DNA of 64,000 nt from an uncultured Bacteroidales bacterium (lineage in GTDB: Bacteria; Bacteroidota; Bacteroidia; Bacteroidales; FEN-979). Each line of letters opens with the position of its first letter. Within the stretch, counting starts at the first letter, position 1. Of the stretch, positions 54,767 through 61,110 are shown one piece after another. Where the stretch lies: NCBI GenBank assembly GCA_903837605.1, contig CAILVF010000045.1:39386-103385 (forward strand), written 5' to 3'. The notes below the pieces were generated by a model. The model saw only the letters and a program-made list of their open reading frames with translations. It searched no databases and was not told the DNA's origin. The position numbers were made by a program, and so were the translations under genes.

Positions 54767-56221
54767 TCACAACTTCTCCAAAATCCTCACCATACTCAGA
54801 GTATCCAAAGCACAGTAGCGGAGCAGGTTTTCGCGCTTGGCGGCTACTGAGGCTGGATATGGGTCAGAGTAAAGGCTTAGATAAACCAGGCTTGCGGTGC
54901 CGCCTTCCTGTATCTCGAGGTCCTTGTATGAAAGTTCGGGAACGAGGGCGGGCAGAACGTTCTTGATGGAGTATGATCCTTTCATCTGGGGGGTGTAGAA
55001 ATGCTTGCGCTGAAAAGGCAGCATGAGGTCCACCACCCTTTCGACTAAAGCGGCTATCTCCCCCGAATACTGCGGAAAGTCGCGGGCGATCTCGTTGAGC
55101 CTGGAAATTTCAAACGCCTGGTTCCAGGTTAAAACACTTCCGCTTTTTCCAATGTTTTTTAAGAGACTGCGGATGAAGTCTTCCCGGGGATCTTCAGGCG
55201 GGGTCCCCAAAAAGGCGAAATGTGCAGGCTCCTTACCCGCAGCCCCAACCACATGCAGGGAATACTGGAAAGGCAGCATCTGGTAGGGATGAGTGCCCTC
55301 ATACATAGGCACCGCAGGCATGAACGTCTCGAAATCCATGAAATACAAAGGCCATACCAGCTGGGATTTGAACTCATCCAGGGCCTCCTGGTCCCTGAAC
55401 ACCTCCCCCGTCTTTTCGGCCTGAACCTGCAGCTGCTGGCTGGCGCTCAGATCGAAATCATCGGGGATGTCGGCGATATGCAGGATCCCGTCCCGCCAGA
55501 GGTCAAAGGCACGCCCGCCAATCCGCGAGACATTGAAAACCGAATATTCAGGCACATCCTTCCAGCAATGCCCCATGAAATCGCAGCCGAAAGGGTCCCC
55601 GCAATGCGGACCGATTTCCACCCGAGGCTCCACCCCTTTCGACAGCATGGATTTGAGGGCTTTAAGCTTTAAAGGGATCTCCTCCTGCATTGGAAGAATG
55701 TCATCCGTAAGCAACTCAACAGAAAACAAACCCTTGATATCCAATTCCCCACGGCGGATGTACTGGTTGTTGAGATGGACCAGCGAAACTCCCGTGAGCG
55801 GAAGTCCCGAGCCCCGGATCACCCAGTACTGGAAGGCCACATCCAGCACCTGGTACTCCTTGACCGAAGTGGACGTCTTGACCTCGTACGCATGCCATCC
55901 CCCCTCCTCCTTCACCAGGATATCCATATAACACAGCGTTTCGCCGTTGCTGAACGCCGCCTCGTAAATGACCTTTTGTCCGCCCCTTACCAACTCCCTC
56001 GTATAAGCCAGCGCATCGGCGAACTTAGCGTGATCACCCCGGCTCGCATCCACACCCCCCGGGAACCTTTGCTGCGCAAGCTCCCCCACAATATGCCCCG
56101 TATCGAACACCGCCTGCTGAGATTCGGAGATCACATCCCTGAACTCAGGCCTGAACAAATGAAAGAACAGCGACTTCTCGCACTGCATCCCCCGGATGAA
56201 GCTGGATTTCGAGATTTTCAT
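54767..56221 (-). CDS. DUF2779 protein: Cas4-like nuclease fused to a DEDD exonuclease-like domain
   Basis: A 484-residue protein. Residues ~1-190 resemble a Cas4/RecB PD-(D/E)XK nuclease: MQCEKSLFF and cysteines near residues 200-225 (CGDPFGCDFMGHC), and the YMDIL...YEVKTS core (Asp100, Glu113, Lys115). Residues ~285-484 resemble an RNase H-fold exonuclease: YFMDFETF (Asp296, Glu298), SVLTWNQAFE and the late YCALDTLSMV. The cysteines may hold an iron-sulfur cluster as in Cas4. It lies between the intact hicB and its decayed copy, facing the other strand. The biological role of DUF2779 is unknown. Confidence 0.85.
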   Translation of the reverse strand: MKISKSSFIRGMQCEKSLFFHLFRPEFRDVISESQQAVFDTGHIVGELAQQRFPGGVDASRGDHAKFADALAYTRELVRGGQKVIYEAAFSNGETLCYMDILVKEEGGWHAYEVKTSTSVKEYQVLDVAFQYWVIRGSGLPLTGVSLVHLNNQYIRRGELDIKGLFSVELLTDDILPMQEEIPLKLKALKSMLSKGVEPRVEIGPHCGDPFGCDFMGHCWKDVPEYSVFNVSRIGGRAFDLWRDGILHIADIPDDFDLSASQQLQVQAEKTGEVFRDQEALDEFKSQLVWPLYFMDFETFMPAVPMYEGTHPYQMLPFQYSLHVVGAAGKEPAHFAFLGTPPEDPREDFIRSLLKNIGKSGSVLTWNQAFEISRLNEIARDFPQYSGEIAALVERVVDLMLPFQRKHFYTPQMKGSYSIKNVLPALVPELSYKDLEIQEGGTASLVYLSLYSDPYPASVAAKRENLLRYCALDTLSMVRILEKL

Positions 56222-56353
56222 GATTTTATTTATTGACTGCGGATGGCATTTTCCCGCTATTTACAGGTAAAGGTAAGGTGCGAAAGCAAAGGGTAGGTGT
56301 GATGTTGAAAAAGAATTGGGAACGAGGTATCGCTTTTAAGATTTTTAGCCTTC

Positions 56354-56680
56354 ATGAACAAAATACTTGTTTTCACGAGTGGAGGCTCCTTTCATGAATT
56401 TATGTCCAATGCACTGGATGCTGCTAACTTTTATTGTGAAGAGGAATGTGAATTCCTATAGAAGGACGATATAAAATTCGAGATGGATTTTAAGCAGTTC
56501 CTCCAATACTATCGTGTGATCAATACCAAATTCCTTGCCGAGAAGATCGGGATGAAGCCCACCACCCCGTTTTCCCAGTATGGTCAGGGTCGAAAAAAAC
56601 CTTACGAAAACCAGACCGTAAAGATCCTGGATGGAATCCACCAGATTGGAAAGGAACTGTCTGAAATTCAATTTAAATAA
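56354..56680 (+). pseudogene. Decayed second copy of hicB
   Basis: The sequence from about 56370 to 56680 is closely similar to hicB 54315-54630 at the DNA level (shared GGAGGCTCCTTTCATGAA and AATCCACCAGATTGG blocks). An in-frame TAG at 56459-56461 cuts the protein at codon 36 from the ATG at 56354, and the part before codon ~10 is unrelated. The C-terminal HTH half remains open (56483-56680). No hicA copy precedes it. Confidence 0.85.
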
Positions 56681-56734
56681 GGCCCAAATACAGTTCAGAA
56701 CTGAGGGCAGTTGTATGTTGAAAAAAAAAGCAGC

Positions 56735-57340
56735 TCAATTAAAAAGGATTTGAAGCCTTTCTTTATAACATCGCCATTCCGGTTTAGTTAAATCATATCG
56801 CCAATGCCGAAAAAATGGAATTAGCATACGACCTGATTTTACATAGCAGGATTCAACAGGTACAGTTTCAGGATATTGATAATAAACAGAATTTTTTTCA
56901 TTGACTGAATAAAGCAGTCTATGAAAAATCAACTCGCTTGTCACCAACAATGGTACATCTGTTGAGAATCTTTCATCTAATTCTTCCCTCAAGTATAGCA
57001 CCCAAACTGCGGAAGCCCTCCACCAGTTTTCTTTTTGAGAATAGGTCGTCTTTGTAAAGTAGTTTTGACAAAAATTTTGAACATAGAGATTTTCCAGCGA
57101 CAAATTTATTGCATCAAGATTTCTCTTTATCCCGGCAAAATATCTTTTATCCTCCCCACTTAAATTAAAAACTGTGTCAATATGAATACCATTTTCTGTG
57201 GAAGGATCAGCACCAAGTAAGATTGCTTTTATTCTATCACTCCCCTGATATGGTTTTGGGAAAGGAATGTAATCATCAAGATTACCTACTAAATGTGATT
57301 TTAGTTCACTTAAAATCAAACTCATCTTATCTTCTGTCAT
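56735..57340 (-). CDS. Uracil-DNA-glycosylase-superfamily-like protein
   Basis: A 201-residue protein with a UDG-like outline: IKAILLGADPSTENG (the position of the water-activating motif, Asp45), FCQNYFTKTTYSQKENWW, LLVTSELIFHRLL and a late LIPFFRHWRYDL that could be the minor-groove loop. No PFAM family was recalled with certainty. It lies 138 bp downstream of a clearer glycosylase gene on the same strand. It could act on modified or mismatched bases or be inactive. AT-rich codon use matches its neighbours up to 64 kb and differs from the rest of the window. Confidence 0.6.
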   Translation of the reverse strand: MTEDKMSLILSELKSHLVGNLDDYIPFPKPYQGSDRIKAILLGADPSTENGIHIDTVFNLSGEDKRYFAGIKRNLDAINLSLENLYVQNFCQNYFTKTTYSQKENWWRASAVWVLYLREELDERFSTDVPLLVTSELIFHRLLYSVNEKNSVYYQYPETVPVESCYVKSGRMLIPFFRHWRYDLTKPEWRCYKERLQILFN

Positions 57341-57478
57341 TTTTCATCTTTGTAAGTTAAATGAGGTCCTAATGAATCAGCCAAAGAACTAATAAGACGG
57401 GTCCGTTTATTTTCTACTTTTACCTTCAATTCAAGTTGGTCTTCAGTCCGTCATATGAGAAAAATTACATTTATGTGA

Positions 57479-57961
57479 TTATTTCAATGCAACTTGCCAC
57501 TCCTTAACCTTCATCAATACATTTTTACTGGTATTTGCAGAACTTGATGAAGGAAGCTTAACCAATTCTTTCTGGGGCAATCCTGCTCTCTTCTTAGGAT
57601 ACAAGTTAAAAGCCTTATCGCCATTGAATGCCATTAGCCTGATTTTCGGATAATCGATAAACAATCCGCTAAAATCATTCAAGACTTCCTCCTTGATATT
57701 TGAGTCAAGACTTCCAGGTCGGTTGGCTTCAGTCAGGACATCCCACAATCCAATCTTGTTTTTAAGCAATAGGTCGATTTTAATTTTGTAATCACCGACT
57801 GGCACCCCGTTGTTGTAAATAGTGAATATTATTCGCCAGAACTGGTTTTGAGGATTAGCATAGTATTCACCTTTCACAATGGACATATCGCTCGGCAGAG
57901 AACCTAATATCAATATCTCGGTGTTTTTATCAATAACAGGAGGAAAGCCTGATTTTCTCAT
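57479..57961 (-). CDS. Hypoxanthine/uracil DNA glycosylase-like protein (UDG superfamily, family 6-like)
   Basis: A 160-residue protein beginning GFPPVIDKNTEILILGSLPSDMSIVKGEYYANPQNQFWRII. This closely follows the opening of DNA-deoxyinosine glycosylases, where GSxP marks the active-site loop and NxFW the base-binding segment. LKNKIGLWDVL follows, and KLPSSSSANTS near the C-terminus takes the place of the usual LPSTSP loop. It overlaps the 88-residue upstream gene by 4 bp (ATGA). It should remove deaminated or modified bases, and in this setting may protect or attack DNA. Confidence 0.8.
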   Translation of the reverse strand: MRKSGFPPVIDKNTEILILGSLPSDMSIVKGEYYANPQNQFWRIIFTIYNNGVPVGDYKIKIDLLLKNKIGLWDVLTEANRPGSLDSNIKEEVLNDFSGLFIDYPKIRLMAFNGDKAFNLYPKKRAGLPQKELVKLPSSSSANTSKNVLMKVKEWQVALK

Positions 57962-58224
57962 ATCCTGTAATAGATTTCATTTACTACGCTGCTTTCAGCA
58001 CCATTCAATTTGCCATTCACTTTAAACTTGGCAAGACTTACTTTGAAAGCATTTTTGTCAATTTTGTTTAACAACGAAGGGTTATTCAGTATCTCCTTGA
58101 AGTGCGACTTCATTATTCCTTCAAGTCCTTCCAAAGCATTGATTCTGATACTGGGTTTTGCTAAGTCTCTTTCAGGGGACTTTAGATCACTAATTATGGA
58201 TCTCTTGATTTCGTTCCAGGACAT
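57958..58224 (-). CDS. 88-residue protein between the GHKL-nuclease and glycosylase genes
   Basis: A charged helical protein (SWNEIKRSIISDLKSPERDLAKPSIRI, then HFKEILNNPSLLNKIDKNAFKVSLAKFKVNGKLNG). It has no signal peptide, metal motif or known domain. It lies 24 bp after the GHKL-nuclease stop and overlaps the glycosylase start by 4 bp, so the three are probably one operon. A small regulatory or bridging subunit is a guess. Confidence 0.6.
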   Translation of the reverse strand: MSWNEIKRSIISDLKSPERDLAKPSIRINALEGLEGIMKSHFKEILNNPSLLNKIDKNAFKVSLAKFKVNGKLNGAESSVVNEIYYRI

Positions 58225-58248
58225 AAGCAGAATTTAAGAATTTGAATG

Positions 58249-60204
58249 TTATAGATTATCAGGCAAATACTCTTTATATTTAGTTTTCAAGAAATTCAAT
58301 CCATCTTCATTATTTTGAACCTTTAAATTCAGTTTATCTTTCAAATACTGGTATTTTGTACGAGCATTGTTAATGATCCTTCCCCATGGCAAAACGAAAA
58401 CATCTACATTTTTGGTTGCATTAACATGACCATATTCACGATTTTCTTGATTAAGTTGGGGTTCAAGTTCAGGCTTTATATCTCTCGTCACTAATAGAAA
58501 CCTCCAATTTGTCTTATCCTTTGGAAATCTTTGGTCTTTACTTACAAGGTTTGCATAAAGTTGAATCTGGCTGTATTCACTTATTCCTGCATTCACAGTA
58601 GGCTTTTTCAATTCAATGACCAAATTATTAAAGTGACCAGGAGTCCCATTATTGTATTGTTTCCAAAGACATACATCTGGAATGAATGACAAGTCGGAAT
58701 TATCACCCTCATTAACGAATTCCTTAAAATCTTCTCGCCCAATATGCTTCAAATACTCTTTTAAAACATTTTTTAAAGAAATATCGTCTGCACCATATGT
58801 ATATTCATCACCAAATATCCAAGTATTATCAATAATAATCTTATGTAAGTGTTTCCTCTCTTTTACATTTTTACTGATTTCTGGGTCATAAATGAGGTTT
58901 TCCAAACCATTTAGAAAAGTAATACGATCAGAAATCTCAGTCATAGCATCGATAATGTTCGATAATGACGTACATTCTAAAAGGTCTGCCAAATCATCCC
59001 GCTTTTCCTTCGGAAGATCTATAATCTCACTTAATATTCTTCTGAGTGAATTTGAATCCTTTTCTAATGCTTCTTTAATCAGTGATAAAGTCAACTTTTT
59101 TCCTCGATGGTCTTGATCCTCGAATGAGGGTAAATATTCATGAACTTGTAATGCGACAATATCAAAAACCTTTCTGGTAGACTCTTCTACAATGTTTTGT
59201 GGCGCAACCTTGTACGGATAAAGGTTTTCTCGTTTTAAACTCTCAATAAATTCAAGCGAGTATTGGTGCAATCTATCTCTAAGGTATTCTCTTCCTATTT
59301 TTTTAGCATCCTCATACGCAAAATTGATGATAGAATCGAGTTCCCCGATGTCCAAACGATTTTCGGAATGAAGTTGCTCGATATAACTCGATTGAATAAA
59401 TATTGATATTGGTAAAGATGACCTGATACCAAGGTTTAAAGAGTTGAAGGGAATGCCTTTGGTGTTACATAAAAATGTCTTTTTATCATTATTAAATGTC
59501 CATTCAATTATTCGAATTAGGAAGGATGTTTTGCTTCCCGAAATCTCATAAATAACTTCTTTTTCAAATGTGTTTTTAATAAGGGATTCAAATTTTAACT
59601 CATTTCCGTTGAAAAAAATTTGAAAATCTTGATAGTTCATCCAATAGGGTGCAAAGATTTCCTCAAAACTATTCCGATTCTCAAGTTTAATCCCGTAATC
59701 AGCATTTTTCTGATTGACATTATTGATATTAACTTCGAATCCCTTGTCTCCTTTACCCTTTGGTAACATTCTAAGGTCGCTAACTTCAGCATGTGAGAGA
59801 TTATTCCTATCGAGAACAATGGAGTATGTGGCAAATTGTCCATTAACAGGATATGTGCTATTGAAGGTTACTAAATCGCCAAGTGACATACATTTGAAAC
59901 GTCCTTTCCCTTCTTTCCCATGATATACACGTCCTTTGGGGCTTTCACGATTAATTTTTTTATCGGACCCGCCCAACTTTCCGAAAACAAGTTTTGCTTT
60001 CTCAAGAGGTAAGGAGTGACCATTATCCGAGATTTTGATGTATTTATAGTTTCCTAATGGATCCTTATCATATTCAATGTTAATTATTGAAGCGTCTGCG
60101 TCAAGAGCATTCCAAATCAATTCGGAGATAGCAGTAATCCCATTTGCCCGTGTTTGAGCGTCAATATGATCATGCTCTACCCCTAAATCAAGAATTGTCG
60201 ACAT
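58249..60204 (-). CDS. GHKL ATPase fused to a Shedu-like PD-(D/E)XK nuclease domain
   Basis: A 651-residue protein. Residues ~1-210 carry the GHKL (HSP90/MutL/MORC-type) ATP site: N-box SELIWNALDADA (Glu28, Asn32, Asp35), ISDNGHSL, then GKEGKGRFKCMSLG as the lid. Residues ~210-420 are a transducer-like region. Residues ~460-600 form a nuclease-like domain (DNTWIFGDEYTYGADD, then FIPDVCLWKQ...LVIELKKP with Asp510, Glu525 and Lys527, then a conserved glutamine near 548), close to the DUF4263 domain of Shedu proteins. An ATP-gated DNA or RNA nuclease is inferred. It leads a likely operon with the 88-residue protein and a DNA glycosylase, and lies beside an hsdR remnant. Confidence 0.8.
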   Translation of the reverse strand: MSTILDLGVEHDHIDAQTRANGITAISELIWNALDADASIINIEYDKDPLGNYKYIKISDNGHSLPLEKAKLVFGKLGGSDKKINRESPKGRVYHGKEGKGRFKCMSLGDLVTFNSTYPVNGQFATYSIVLDRNNLSHAEVSDLRMLPKGKGDKGFEVNINNVNQKNADYGIKLENRNSFEEIFAPYWMNYQDFQIFFNGNELKFESLIKNTFEKEVIYEISGSKTSFLIRIIEWTFNNDKKTFLCNTKGIPFNSLNLGIRSSLPISIFIQSSYIEQLHSENRLDIGELDSIINFAYEDAKKIGREYLRDRLHQYSLEFIESLKRENLYPYKVAPQNIVEESTRKVFDIVALQVHEYLPSFEDQDHRGKKLTLSLIKEALEKDSNSLRRILSEIIDLPKEKRDDLADLLECTSLSNIIDAMTEISDRITFLNGLENLIYDPEISKNVKERKHLHKIIIDNTWIFGDEYTYGADDISLKNVLKEYLKHIGREDFKEFVNEGDNSDLSFIPDVCLWKQYNNGTPGHFNNLVIELKKPTVNAGISEYSQIQLYANLVSKDQRFPKDKTNWRFLLVTRDIKPELEPQLNQENREYGHVNATKNVDVFVLPWGRIINNARTKYQYLKDKLNLKVQNNEDGLNFLKTKYKEYLPDNL

Positions 60205-60381
60205 ATTTATAGCAATTTTGATTAAAAACTAATCTTTTGGTTGGGATTAAAAATAGACATTAAACTTAACTATCTCAAAAAAAATGAATTTAACATCGTA
60301 ATTCGTTTGTCGGTTCATATTGGTCCCTCTAATCCTAATCTAAATTTCATGGCAGTCGAAACACCTTTGACTAATAAATTG

Positions 60382-61110
60382 TCAGTAGGTCCATTCGCCA
60401 TGGCTTACTGGCAAACGATTCAATTCTTCCTTATAAAATTTCCACTGCGGCATATGTTTTTCCATCAATGTCAAAAAGCGGTCGTTGTGGTGTCGTTCTA
60501 TCAAGTGAACCAGTTCATGAACAATCAGGTATTCCAGACAAGGAATTGGTTTCTTGGCTAATTCAAGATTCACCCAGATCCGTTTCTTTTCAATATTGCA
60601 GGTTCCCCATTTGGTCTTCATATGTTTCACTTGCCAGTCGTTCACCGTTACACCAAACTGGTTCGACCATTTTTCAATGAGCAAAGGAATAAGTTTCTTT
60701 AACTCTGCCCGATACCATTCATTTACGATTGTTTCTCTCTGCTTTGTATCAGTTCCAGGTCTGACATAAAGGTCGATGTAGGTTTTGGTTTTAATAACTA
60801 CCTTGGGTGGCGCATCAACTTCAATGACCCGTAATAAAAACCGTTTTCCCTGAAAATAGTGGCTTTCACGTTCTTTATACAGCCTGGGTGACTGTCTGTC
60901 TTGTGCGACAAATTTTCGCTGCTGCCTTTTTATCCAGCCCAACCTTGAAATGGCGAAAAGACGAACCACTTCATCATCAATTCTCAGAGGTGCAGCAACA
61001 CGAACCCTCCCATTTGGAGGATATACCGCCAAATGCATGTTCTTGATGTCCTTGCGAACAACATCAATCGACAATTCAGGACTGATTTGCAACACCTTCG
61101 TTTCGATCAT
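60382..61110 (-). CDS. YgjP-type M48-like metallopeptidase coupled to hsdR
   Basis: A 242-residue DUF45 metallopeptidase. KWSNQFGVTVNDWQVKHMKTKWGTCN and the zinc-binding YLIVHELVHLIERHHNDRF (HExxH plus a downstream His) are clear. The ATG at 61108-61110 overlaps the hsdR stop by one base (TAATG), so translation is coupled. YgjP/SprT-like genes often lie beside type I restriction genes; a proteolytic regulator of the restriction complex is a reasonable inference. The length is normal. Confidence 0.88.
   Translation of the reverse strand: MIETKVLQISPELSIDVVRKDIKNMHLAVYPPNGRVRVAAPLRIDDEVVRLFAISRLGWIKRQQRKFVAQDRQSPRLYKERESHYFQGKRFLLRVIEVDAPPKVVIKTKTYIDLYVRPGTDTKQRETIVNEWYRAELKKLIPLLIEKWSNQFGVTVNDWQVKHMKTKWGTCNIEKKRIWVNLELAKKPIPCLEYLIVHELVHLIERHHNDRFLTLMEKHMPQWKFYKEELNRLPVSHGEWTY

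Noticed and set aside
54767..56221. Assignment of the DUF2779 protein as a CRISPR Cas4
   Set aside because: There is no array or cas operon, and the extra exonuclease-like half is foreign to Cas4.
60241..60561. A 106-codon plus-strand frame
   Set aside because: Most of it is antisense to the YgjP-type metallopeptidase, and the rest is AT-rich intergenic DNA with no domain.
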